DNA of 64,000 nucleotides. Origin: Circinella umbellata (Eukaryota > Mucoromycota > Mucoromycetes > Mucorales > Lichtheimiaceae). Numbering within the stretch: position 1 is the first letter of the stretch; every line of letters begins with the position of its first letter. The notes under the pieces were generated by a model. That model saw only the letters and a program-made list of their open reading frames with translations. It did no database searches and was not told where the DNA came from. Position numbers and translations under genes: made by a program. The stretch covers positions 62,001 through 126,000 of the forward strand of contig JAIWNF010000013.1 in assembly GCA_025093555.1 (NCBI GenBank). Direction: 5' to 3'. Of the stretch, positions 1-11,300 are shown piece after piece.

Positions 1-2669
1 CTTCATGGTAAGGATCTCTGCTCTTTCTCTTTTTTTTTTTGGAGGGGGGTGGGATGAAGGAAAGAAATGCATCGTCATAATGAATTGAACATGTGTGTGC
101 ATTGTGCATGGGTACGTTGAGTTGGATGATGAGTACGGGATGCGTGTGATTATGTTGTGTGATTGGATGTGTAAAGTGGTGATATCCAACATCATAACAC
201 ATATACAAAAAAGAGAGACGCGCAATTTTTTTTTTCTCTTTTCTTTTGCTGCTGATATTGATAATTGTTGATGTTCTTTTTGTAGTCCAGACATGCTCCT
301 TTATCCTGAGGCAGATTGTGCTGTATATAGTGCAAGTTTTGAGGAGACACATTCATCATCTTCTTCTTCATCCGGTATCGTTTGGGAAGGCCATGGATTG
401 TTGTCGTGGCTCCTGGATGGAGAAGCGTCGGTCCAAGTGAATGGCAAGTATATTGACAATCAGCATGTTGAGGTCGTGCTTCAGTTACATCCCGTGCGTA
501 TATACATTCTATCAATTTATTATTATTTATTTAAGAACCAATTGACACAACTTTTCAACTTTTTTCATCATCATAATCATTATTATTCCTGCCTCAAATT
601 TCATTTTAGCTTACATATTTATTTATTTTTCTTATTACCAATTATTATTCATACATATCCCCTTTCTTTCCTTTTATTATATCCCTATCTGACTGATCGG
701 CTAATGAGTATAATGGATCGTAATGATAATGATGATGGTATATTTATATATATTAAACCTTCAAGTTGTATGTTTGTTGTTAATGGTTCTAATGCGTTTT
801 TTAAAACTCATTATTTCAATATAAACATTTTCCTTACTAACCTCCTTTATTTGTGGATATTATATGTATATTTCCTTTTTTTTCTATTTCTGATTTATAG
901 ACGCATCGCATATCAAAAACGGATTATTATCATACATTAGTGCATCGGCGTGGACCGCAGATCACCACACCTTCATCACCAGTACCCCACGATCCACAAG
1001 CTCCTGTCAGACGTGTCATTAGTTTACCCTCTATGCATCCACCAATGACTTCCGAGCCACCTTCATCATCAACAGTTCCTATATCAAGTGTAACAACAAC
1101 CACAACAGCCAACAATAATAGTAGTAGAAACCCGTTGACGACAACAGTAGTAGCTCCTCCTGCTCCTCAATATAGGTATCATCATCGAAGTAGTGAAGAA
1201 GATGTTAGATTTTTGCCTCCGATTGGCCGATTGTCACCTCCTGAAGACCCCGCAGCAGATTCATCATCTTCGAAAGGGTCCTTTTTTCCTCCTTTGTCGG
1301 AGATCGACCGTCACGGTAGCCCTGAGGATCTTTCATGTTCGGAACATCATCATGCGAGTGGTTTCAAAAAGAGGAAATTATCGCCACCCATTACAACTAC
1401 TTCATCACCTAGTTTGTCATTGCCACCTCCTGCTGCTCTATTAGATTTACGTGGTAAGGACGAACATTATCATCACCAATCACACCACCAACAACAGCAA
1501 CATCATCATCATCATCATCATCATCATCAGCAACAGCAACAGCAACAGCATTATTATTATGATCAATCTTCATCCTCTAGACATCCACCCCCCTCGCATC
1601 CTGCTCCACCCCCACCTGGTCCATCTACACACCACCATCCTCATCATCACCAACAACAACAGCCACCTCAGCAACAGCCACTTCGAATGCCCACTCAACA
1701 TACAGCAGTTGGCCGGAGAAAAAAAAGAGATACAAAACCTCCTAACGTCAATGATGTGCGGACATTTGTTCAAGTTGAAAGAGATGAACATGGTAACTAT
1801 CGATTACCGGTTGAAATTGACTCATGGACAGTTCTGAGTTTGGGTCAGGTCGTTTTTGATCGACCGGCTTTTCATAATCAACGGTATATTTATCCTGTCG
1901 GTTATAAAGTGAAAAAGTAAGTTTCAAGAAAGCAAAAAAAAAAAAAAAAAGAAGATAAAAAAGTCAATGTGGGGGATTTTCGCTAATTGAGAAAAAGAAG
2001 GAGAAAGAGAAAGAAAAAGAAGGAGAAAGAGAAAGAAAAAGAGAGAAAGAAAAGAAAAGAAAAAATAACTTATTCAATTATTCCGGAATCCTATTTTTTT
2101 ATAGGTGGTACAGAAGCATGGTAGACCCGCGCAGTGACACACAATATACCTGTGAAATTCTTGATGGTGGTCAGGAACCTATTGTAAGTTTTCTATTTAT
2201 GCTTATTTTTTTTTTCTTACCAATGAAAGAGGTCACCAGATGTGAATCTCCCGATTTATTCTTTGTTCACACACACACACACACACACACACGCACATAC
2301 ACAAACAAACAATAGTAATAATTCGATGTTCTTAATTAGTTCCGGCTTGAAGCTGATGATAATCCAGGCGAGGTGTATATGGGTCCCACACCAACAACAG
2401 TATGGACTATTGCTGTTCGGCGTGCATTTGCCATTCGGAATATGGATTATGGACACAATCCTGTCGGCCCAGACTTTTTCGGTTTACGTAAAAATACTAT
2501 TGCCAAAATGATTCAAGATTTACCAAATGCTGATAAGTGTAAGAACTATATTTGGCAAACTTTTAAGATCGGTAGTACTGGCAGAACTTCGCGTGGCAAG
2601 ATTTATCGTCCTGAGGACGTTTCTTCATCAGAAGCCAGCGGTAGTAACAAACGTGCTCCATCAGCCTAA
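1..2669 (+). CDS. FYRN/FYRC (FY-rich) domain nuclear protein, 5' end cut off by window edge
   Basis: Inferred exons: <1-7, 286-493, 901-1916, 2105-2183, 2340-2669. All junctions are GT-AG and the reading phase is kept. The C-terminal half reads as an FYRN domain (SWTVLSLGQVV, RPAFHNQRYIYPVGYK) spanning exons 3-4, followed by an FYRC domain (GPTPTTVWTIAVRRAF, then GPDFFGLRK, to about KNYIWQTF). In known families FYRN and FYRC lie together in chromatin regulators (MLL/trithorax) and in the TBRG1-like group. No SET or PHD domain is visible here, so the TBRG1-like group is the closer fit. Upstream of FYRN is a long low-complexity region with a run of nine His, Gln tracts and many Pro/Ser, plus a basic KKRKL-type patch that could be a nuclear signal. 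Exon 2 (DMLLYPEADCAVYSASF...) is not recognised. Role inferred: nuclear, chromatin or transcription related. The true N-terminus lies outside the window. Confidence 0.8.
2268..2292. repeat. (CA)n microsatellite in intron
   Basis: A run of about 12 CA units lies in the last intron of the FYR-domain gene, between exons 2105-2183 and 2340-2669. Likely length-variable; no function inferred. Confidence 0.9.
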
Positions 2670-3573
2670 TCTTTTTCTAAATTACACCAGCTTATTATAC
2701 TTATACTATTGATATTATTATAATTTTACTTTCTTGTTCATTTTTGACTATTTATCACTCACACAGACACACTATCTCTCACTCACACAGTTCACCTTCT
2801 TATATTTGTGCATATTATTTTACACACCCACACAACCCCCCCCCCACACACACACACGTTCTTACTTCTAATGTTTTGTTTTGTTTTGTTTTGTTTTTTT
2901 CTTTTTTTTTTTTGTTCTCGTTCATAACTCTTTCCTCAGACTAGCCCTAAACCAGCTTTATTTATATACATATTATTACACACAAAAGGCACAAAAAAAA
3001 GATGATCGTCACATTTATATATGGTTTTTTTCTTATTTCTTACATCTCCACCTACATTTCAATCTCGCTCCGTTCGTCCTAAACCCTATGTTTTATTTTC
3101 TCTATAGCTTTATCTTATATAAAAATTATACTAATATTTCATTCTATTTTTTCTATTTTACAACCTCTATTGTATTTTTCTTCCTTTTATATATTTTTTT
3201 TGTGACCCATTTTCCTCCTCCTGTTGTTCTCTTTAAAACACACACGCATAATTATATAATTACTTACACAGATAATATGATTTTCTTATAATAGTAGCAG
3301 ATTAATAATAATGATATTAACCATGATACGTTAAATTCAGTAACTTCCAAAAAAAAATTACTTCATTGATTGATTGACAGGGGGGGGGAGTTCCTTTCCT
3401 TTTACTTTCCTCCGATGCATAATATCCAGAAAGAGCTAGGCATATAATTTACCGTAGTTCTGTTTCACACAATTTTTTTCCTTTTTCATTCTATTCTGCA
3501 ACTCACACATAAGTTCAGCAAAAGCCTTTATTGATAACAAAACGAAACAAAAGTATCTGAATTTTTCTTTTAG
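2670..3573. other. Intergenic: 3' UTR of the FYR gene and upstream region of the BRI3-like gene
   Basis: About 900 nt with CA-rich, C-run and T-rich low-complexity stretches (for example 2827-2858 and 2876-2911). Frames here are open only because of base bias. No conserved coding segment seen. Confidence 0.6.
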
Positions 3574-4088
3574 ATGGAGAAGAACATCCCACCACCAGAA
3601 TACAATTATCAAAACACAGGCGGATTTGCTGGTCCACCTCCAACTCAATCATTACCACCACAGCAACAACAACATATATCTTCAAGTGATTATCCTGGTG
3701 TTGTAGGTGCGACACCAGAAGTTCAACGTGGTGTACAAGGTTATGACGCATATGGACAGCCCATTCGTCCAGCATTTATGGAGCAACGTCATCAAATAGA
3801 ACAATCCTTGGGACCAGTTTGTCCTCAAGGAGGTGGATATCATGAATTAAGAATGCATTATACCAATACAACACTTTTGTTTGCCATTCTTATTCTACCT
3901 TACTTGTGTGGTTGGCGAGGAGAACGAAAGGTGAGTAAACAAATAATAATTAAGACAAAAACAACACAGCCCACACTCAATAATTTGCATTTCTATGTAT
4001 ATGTTTTTTTTTATAAATAAAATAGTGTGTTTGTAAACGATGTGGACAAAAGTTTCCCAATATTATTCTTCCAGAACCCACACAATAA
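3574..4088 (+). CDS. Brain protein I3 (BRI3)-like small membrane protein
   Basis: Exons 3574-3930 and 4026-4088 (intron GTGAGT...ATAG, 95 nt) give 139 residues. The first ~75 residues are Pro/Gln/Tyr/Gly-rich. Then come a Cys-containing segment (GPVCPQGGG), one hydrophobic helix (TLLFAILILPYLCGW), a basic stop (RGERK), and a C-terminal CxxC pair (CKRCGQKF). This order of proline-rich cytosolic tail, Cys motif, membrane helix and terminal CxxCG is that of the BRI3 family of endolysosomal membrane proteins. Family function is poorly defined, and none is claimed here. The ATG at 3574 opens the frame. The gene is convergent with the VTT-domain gene, about 210 bp between stop codons. Alternative: an unrelated small Cys-rich membrane protein. 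Confidence 0.6.
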
Positions 4089-4300
4089 AAAAAAAACGTT
4101 GCAAGCTTTTTGACAGGAGAAAATTCTTAAACCAAACTTGTTTGAAACTATAACAAAAAAAAACAAAAAAAAAAGGGAAAATAGAAAAGAAAAAACATTA
4201 CAATAAATAATCTTGGTATCAAAATCAAAAAAAAAAATCACACTACACAACCAAACACTTATATAACAACAGAAGAATAAAAAAAAAAGAGATCGGGGTA

Positions 4301-5448
4301 TTATTGTAATAACCACCGAGTTTCTTCTTCATCGGCAGTATGAATAACCATTACTTGTGGAGGTATATCATCCTTTGGATTTTCTTGCAATTCTCGAATT
4401 TTACGCATAGTCACGCGATGCAGATAAAATGCCAAGAACAATATTATCAAAACACCAACGCCTAATGTAATCAACGTCACACGATGTGCAGATGGTGGTA
4501 AATCGGGATCAGACAGACTGGCAAGTTGTGATCCAAACCACACTTCTAATGCTACTTTAAATGATGCAAGAAAAGCAGAGAATGTATATTGTTTGGCACT
4601 GAGATTAGGAAGCATGGATAAAACGGTATTGGTGACTTCCCATGGAATTGGCGTGATACGGATCAATACTATCATCTATACGACATGAAAATATATTAAA
4701 TTGGAGCAAATATACCCTTGTTTTCTCACTGTCTCTTTCCTCCTGTTAATAATTTTAAACCTATAACTTACACCAAATCCACTTTCTTGAATCGCTTCTT
4801 GAATCGCTTGATATTTTAGCTGTTTATCCGGTGAAAGACGGATGAATCGAGCAAAGTTAAATTGACGGATTAAACTGTAATAAAAAATAATTTTTTGTTT
4901 TCCCGATGGTAATGTTAGATTCAATAATAATGATAACACAACTTTTTTTTATTGATGCTATTACTTACGCAAAGCATAACATTGCTCCCAAAAAGGCACC
5001 TTTTTTATAGAATTAAAATAGTTTTTTTTTTTTTAGTAATATGGTATAAAAAAAAAAACGTTTCACCAAGTTAAATTATATTAAAAAAAATTAGCCTACC
5101 AATAACTGCTGGTATAACGCCACCTGGGAAACCATATACGAAACCGCATAACGACGAAGCAAAAGTGAAACCTAGCAATGGTGGAATTGATGTTGCCATC
5201 ACAAGAATACTTAAAATAACAGAGCCTAATAATGGTCGAGCACGTAATTCAATAGCAACTTTTTGAACAACTGTATAAAAAAAAAAAAGGTTTGTCGATT
5301 AATAATTTTCTTGGTATTATATATTGGGGTTCCTGAAAGTGAAATAGGTAAACTTACACTCCATCACTGGATCACGATATACTTTATATACAGCAACTCC
5401 AGCAATGACAAGCACAACGAGTAATAATAATCGTTTACGAAACCTCAT
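4301..5448 (-). CDS. TVP38/TMEM64-family (VTT domain) membrane protein
   Basis: Five exons on the minus strand: 5448-5358, 5270-5100, 4999-4969, 4874-4772 and 4675-4301, with GT-AG junctions and phase kept. They encode 256 residues. An N-terminal helix follows a basic start (MRFRKRLLLLVVLVIAG). Then comes the VTT/DedA core: a re-entrant-type segment FVYGFPGGVIPAVIGAFLG, later the signature IRITPIPWEVTN, and a C-terminal helix near residue 220 followed by a charged tail. The FPGG and R-x-TP-x-P motifs are typical of Tvp38/TMEM41/TMEM64 proteins. Relatives act in Golgi/ER membranes, and the TMEM41B/VMP1 branch has lipid scramblase activity; which branch this gene follows functionally is inference. 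The length fits the shorter fungal members. Exon 3 is only 31 nt. Confidence 0.8.
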
Positions 5449-6698
5449 TTTTTTTTTGTGATTAGATTAGAGAAAAAAAAACGAAGTACGAAAACAAGAA
5501 AGGGTGAGAAAAGAAGAGCGAAAAAGAAGGTGTAACGCTAAACGATTCTCAGCATGCCGATATTCTTCGAAAATGAGGCTGTATAATAAAACTCCTGCTT
5601 TTTTGTTGTGTGTATAGTTAAATAAGATACATTTATTCTTCCTGCAATTATGAGTTTTTTTTGTAAATTTTCATATATTTTGTGATTCATGGAAAATAAG
5701 CTACTACTTTTCGTCGATTGACATGATATATGATATAGGTCGCTTATAAATAGTAACTCTCAAAACTGTCATACATAAAACATTGTAAATTATCTGATCC
5801 ACTGCGTTTTTTAGCTGTTATCAAATAATGTATAAAGTACTTTGTGATGACAATATACATCAAAGATAGACGATTATTATATATATCGACGAAGCCTTAA
5901 TACTTCATATGATCCGGTTTTACATACATTGTAAAAATACCTAACAGCCTTGGTACTGTGCGTGCTGTAAATAGAAAGATGGTAACGGCTAATTTCAGTA
6001 AAGAGATCACTATAATAGCTGGGTTAGGGAAGCAGTAAAAATTATATATTACGTTTTCTGTGTCTGAGTATATTTGTCTACAGTCATCTGTTTAAGGAAC
6101 TGTCATCAATCGCTATACATGAAACAGTTTCAAAGTTTTTTTTGATCTGTACAATGCCGAGATATGAGCCTTTTTGCTTTTTTTTAAAAAAAGATCTCTT
6201 CCATAATCTTTATCCACTCTGCTACTGCTTTCTTTTTCTAAGACCATATGTAATATTATAATTGCATCACTTTATTTTATTTTTTTCAGAGGGGATCTTG
6301 ATACATTAAGCCTCTTTGTTGCAAAGTGTGCATGCATAACAATTAATTAAGCATGTGACTTTACAATTCATGTTGGAAGCCGATAATGTAAATGCTGAAT
6401 AAATACTTGTGTAGCACAAAGCAAGACATCTCATGACAACACTTTATTGAGCTTATAATAGTAAGAACACATGAATACATAAGAGTTACACATTCGTTTT
6501 GAAAGTGAGGATAAAAAAATTGATTTAGAATAGTAGTACTAAGGCGTGTGAGTAAGGAAAAGTAATAATAGTAATAATAATAAGTAAAAATATAAATTGT
6601 AAATAATAATAATACTGTTGTTGATAATAAAAATAATAAAAAAAAGAGAAAGAGTGAGAGAACAAAAAGAAAAATATGCTGGTAATAATAATAAAAAA
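5449..6698. other. Intergenic, no gene seen
   Basis: About 1.25 kb of AT-rich DNA between the 5' end of the VTT gene and the 3' end of the first UNC93-like gene. It should hold the VTT promoter and the UNC93-like 3' UTR. I found no open segment with protein-like composition on either strand. Confidence 0.6.
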
Positions 6699-8339
6699 TT
6701 AAGCAGTGGCTTTTTCTTGTATCTTCTCAGACTCGTCATAAGGTCTGTCTTCTACTGCAGCAGAATCATCTTCTTCAATATTAGTTTGTTTGATCTGGTT
6801 AGCAACCATGACAATAAGAGGGAACGAAATAAAGAGCAACAACCAGCTGATAAGACAAGCCCATCGTAATGGAACACCGGCCGAGTCAATACCAAACGAG
6901 ATAGCAGAACCAGCTGATTGCATGGCCTTGTAAAAACCAGCGTATCGTGCAAGCAATGATGTATCATTGGACATGGCACCCATGAGCCAATACATATAAG
7001 ACTGGTACATGGCATCAGTCATACCGTAAATAAGATATAATGCAAATGGACCACCAAAACTAGATGAAGTCCAGTTTACGGGATCAGCATAGTCTCTGTC
7101 GAATGTAAGTTGGAAGGCAAAACCACCAGCCCATACACCCATCATTATAAGAAAGAGAACACCACCACAAATGAGACCACGAGCACGACGTGAAAGTCCT
7201 TGATAATCGAGAAACAATCCAACTAAAAGGGAGCCAATAATTTGGAACGTCCAATACATTGTACTGTTCAAAGCGCGAGTGACAGCATCGAAGTAAAGAG
7301 CATTGACATGAAACTGGTAAGCGTAGAACCAATTGGACGCAAGAAATGCAGGAATCTATAAAAAAAAATGGCAGTAATTTGATTAACATTCTTTCAAGTC
7401 TATTTTTCTCTTTTCACTTTGTTCTTTCTCTTGTATATTTACCAATGCGACCATTCTCCATTCCTTCCAAACATTCAATGCACCCTTGAGTTCATCAGAC
7501 CAGTGGGTTGCCTTGGCAACAACAACACGAGTACCATCACCACGGATAACTTTTGAGGGGGGTAGCATAGTAAGAGTCAAAAAAATACCAATGATCATAA
7601 TCACCACGAAGGCAACGTATGTACCAGTGTTTACAGAGCCACCCCGATTCTCAAGATTCATACCCAACGTAATGACAGATCCAAGAATACCACCAATGTT
7701 GAAAAGACCCCAAAATACGGCTACATATTTGCCCTTGTTCTTTTCTTCAGGGTACGACATCATTACAGCACCTTGAGCAGCCCATAACAAACCAGCACAG
7801 CAACCAAGAATTGCACCTGAGGCAATAACATAACCAGAAACTTGTTTGGTATCATAGACCCATAAAGATGAAGCGTAAAGCGCATAACCAGCACTACCGA
7901 TCTATGTAACATTATATACATGAAGAGTTTATACATAGAAGATCAGCATTTAAACATTTTTTTTTGTTTATTCCATTCTTAACCCCGCAAAATAAAGCTC
8001 TATATACCGTAAGCGTAGGTCGAAGGCCGAGCTTGTTTGTGACGGAACCACCAACAAAACCAACCACAGCGAAAAGAGCGTACAAAACGCTATTAGCAGT
8101 ATTAGTAAGGGTGATGTCGGATGCCATCAAACCACCAGCACCGAGACCACTCAATGCGTTCTAAAAAAAGAAAAAGAAAAAAGAGCGTTAAACCATACTC
8201 GGAGCCAAGAAAGAGATGCTTTATTCTTACTGAAAACAAAGATGATACTTACGAACATACCAGGACAACACAAACATACGAAACCAAGCAAGGAAACTTG
8301 CGATAAAGGCGAAGAATAAATATCATACAGTCTACCCAT
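6699..8339 (-). CDS. UNC93-like major facilitator superfamily membrane protein, paralogue 1
   Basis: Four exons: 8339-8253, 8160-8008, 7901-7443 and 7355-6699, all phase 0, encode 451 residues. It is a polytopic MFS-fold protein. The N-half has GLGAGGLMASD, the MFS loop-like GSVTNKLGLRPTLT and SYPEEKNKGKYVAVFWGLFN; the C-half has FDAVTRALNSTMYW, FLDYQGLSRRARG and the strongly conserved YMYWLMGAMSND...AGFYKAMQSAG. These are hallmarks of the fungal UNC93-like family, annotated as ion-channel regulatory or transporter-like; substrates are unknown. The C-terminal ~35 residues are acidic and cytosolic. About 6 kb upstream on the same strand lies a close paralogue (14466-16033), so the pair arose by duplication. 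Introns 2 and 3 match the paralogue's two introns; the first intron (after PGMF) is absent from it. AGGGACC/GGACCCT words lie about 215-230 bp upstream of the start. Confidence 0.88.
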
Positions 8340-11300
8340 TTTTCAAAAGTAGAAAAGAAATAGGGAAAAGAAAAATAAGGAGAAGAAGAGAAAAAAAAAA
8401 AAAAAAAGAGAACTACACTGGTTTATGGGAGGAAGAAAAGAGAAGTGGCTAGGCGGAAAGTTAAACAAAAATGAATCAGTTATTTTTTTTTCTCGTTACT
8501 TTTCTGACCTCCATTATATATAACTTTTTGAATATTTTTATCGTGCAACCTTGAGGGACCCTTTTTTGGACCCTGTTTTCTCTTGGGCTATTAAATTCCC
8601 CATCTTCTTCAAGTCATCATGTGTTTTATCAAAAGAGTAGTAAGGCGCCGTTCTAATGAAGTAATATGCTTAGAAAGAATGAAGCACCCTTTCAGAATAT
8701 AAAAAATCAATAACGACGTGTTATCTAAGCAGATGGGAGTTCTGGTGTGTGTGAATCTGTGTTATACAAAGGGTTGTGCTTGTATAACATTGTATTGACC
8801 GTGTTTCTTGACCAAAACAAGATTGTAAAAAGAAAATAATGAGTCCGCGATTTAACATTTTTTTTTCCAAGCAAAAGCTTGTTTTTTTTTTACATATGCT
8901 TAGAAATATGTGCTCTGTGCTGTAACTCAACAACCATTTTTTGATCCGCAACATTTTTTGCATTCATCCCCGCTATCCTATAAATCTGATTTGATAAAGT
9001 AGCCATTGTTCACCTTTCTCTATATCCTCCCGCATATAGAATTTCTTCTTTCATACCAGTGAATATGGGGTAAGAAAAGCTGCGCGTGAGAGAGACAGTA
9101 AACGAGAGCCAAAAAAAAACTGCGAGTCGGAATTACATAATGAAATTTAAGGGATATCAGGTTTTAATAGGTCCCTGATTTGATTGTCTATATCAAAGAG
9201 GTCAGGGTCATGCCATGATAATAGGGTATATGGGAAAATTTTGCGTCAAATGAGGTAGCACACATGTGTTGGTATTGGTTCAAATCTGGTACAACATCTT
9301 TTTTAAAAGCAATTGTAATAAGGTAAAGACTCATCTACTTCCATATAATGTTACAACGACGACGAAAAAGAATGATAGTGTCAGATGATTTGTTTTCCTT
9401 TTCCAAAAAGAAAAATAAAACTTCTGATATTGATTATATTTTTCGTTTTGTATATCACCGGTAACTATTATTATTTAAAAAAAAAGATGGAAACGTAGTT
9501 TTCAATTATATTACTTGACTTTTTTTTTTTTGGTAATTTTTACAGCAACTGGCAACTGACGACTGTGAATTCGGGAAGTCTTTGATTTGAAGCATGTAAT
9601 TTTGTGTGACATCTCCGGCACGTGAGAATAAAAAACGATAATCCGAGGATAACCAGCTATTTTTAGAATTGTTATATCAAACATCTTCATTATGTGTATA
9701 TTTACAATTAAAACAAATATTTATGATAGAAAGGTACCTTTACATAAAAGTTGTATTTTTTGTCTCTCTCTCTTTTTTTTTTTTTTAGAAAAACAAAGAA
9801 TAAAAATAAAAAAACTTACCATACAAATGTATCCTGTGATGTGAGAAAAAAAAAGTTTTGGTCACTTTCCAGATTTGTAATTGTAAACAGGAACAAAGCC
9901 TGATGGGAAAAACAGGGTTCTTTTTATTATTTTTATAAAGGACCCTCCCGTAATATTTCGATATTAATAATATGTCAGGGTCTCATCGTTCTCGTTTTTT
10001 AGTATTGAGATACATGATTTTTTAATAGATATAAAAAGTTCTCAACAATATGATAACGTAACTGATCTTTATCTATCAATAGGGTTATGTTTATTCTCAT
10101 ATCAACTCATATCAGCACAAGCTTGCTTATACACCAATAAACAGAATATTTGTATATCCAATTATTATGCTTTATCAACGAAAAGAGGCTGGGCATTGGT
10201 AAACAATACGCCATTGTTGCAAATATAAAATATACACACCTTTTCACCGTTGCTGTGTAAACAACATTTATTGTCATTAGAATAATAATAATATCAAACT
10301 TTATACTTCGCCACGTCTAACTGATATTATATCTATGCATGAGAATTTTGACTTCATTTTTTTCCAAAGTAGTCGTGCCTTTTTTCTATTTTTGAATAAA
10401 CCCATATAACAACGTTAATTACAATAATTTCAGTTACTATAACAACACCTTCTATCTCTGGTTCTTTTGGTCCAAATTAGAGTTTATCATTCACGCTGGC
10501 TCAATAAAATAGAATGCCGGTGTGTAAAATATTGTAACATTGTTGAAATAAAAATAATAAAAGGTCTTCTATTCAAGATGCTTTACGTAAATATCCTATT
10601 TAAATATAAAATCACATCAATTTCTAAGATCGCAAAAAGGATATGATAATTGTGCTAAAAATAATTGCGTTGATGATATTATACAGAACTTCTTTTTTCT
10701 TGTATTGACATGGGATACACGAAAACGAGAGAACTTGGGCCTCTCATCTATTGTTAACATGTTGTAGGTTATGTTTGGGTATATAGAGAATTGATGTTTC
10801 AAATGTATTGTAGCATAATTGTTTTGCCGATAAGTGATTAAATACGGGATGGAGAACAATTATAATTAAAATTGATGGAACAAAATTTTTAGCAGCTTTG
10901 ACATTTAAATATACCACTTGTTTTGTTCTTAAAAGAACAAAGTTGTACTGTTATGTATTTAAGCATAAAATACAAGTTGCATTGCAGTAAGTCCTTTGTT
11001 AATGTAGTTTAAGTGTTTACTAGTACGTACAACCGAATAAAGTTGTACGTACGTAATAAAGTAAATAATTGTTTAATAATCTAATAAAATGACAGCTCCC
11101 TATGTCAATTACAAAAATAAGCTAGGTAAATTAGTCATTTAGAGTTAAATAGTGTATTTACTGTATCTACTCTTGATTAGTGAAAATTTCTTTACGTCTC
11201 CTCTATTATTTCAACACTTAATAAAAGACGTGTTAATACTACTAAATTTTGATTCTGGTATCAAATAATATGATGTCTATGTGTATTTTAGCTATCATAC

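Noticed and set aside
293..940. 215-codon plus-strand frame
   Set aside because: Only 293-493 is real coding sequence (exon 2 of the FYR gene). The rest reads through an AT-rich intron with GT donor at 494 and AG acceptor at 899-900.
1451..1837. Asn/Ile-rich frame overlapping the FYR gene
   Set aside because: A shadow of the CAT/CAA repeats that encode His/Gln in the real frame.
2260..2320. His/Thr repeat peptides
   Set aside because: Translation of an intronic CA microsatellite.
9240..9300. tRNA-like GGTTCAAATC sequence
   Set aside because: T-arm pairing is weak and no D-arm, anticodon arm or acceptor stem can be drawn upstream.
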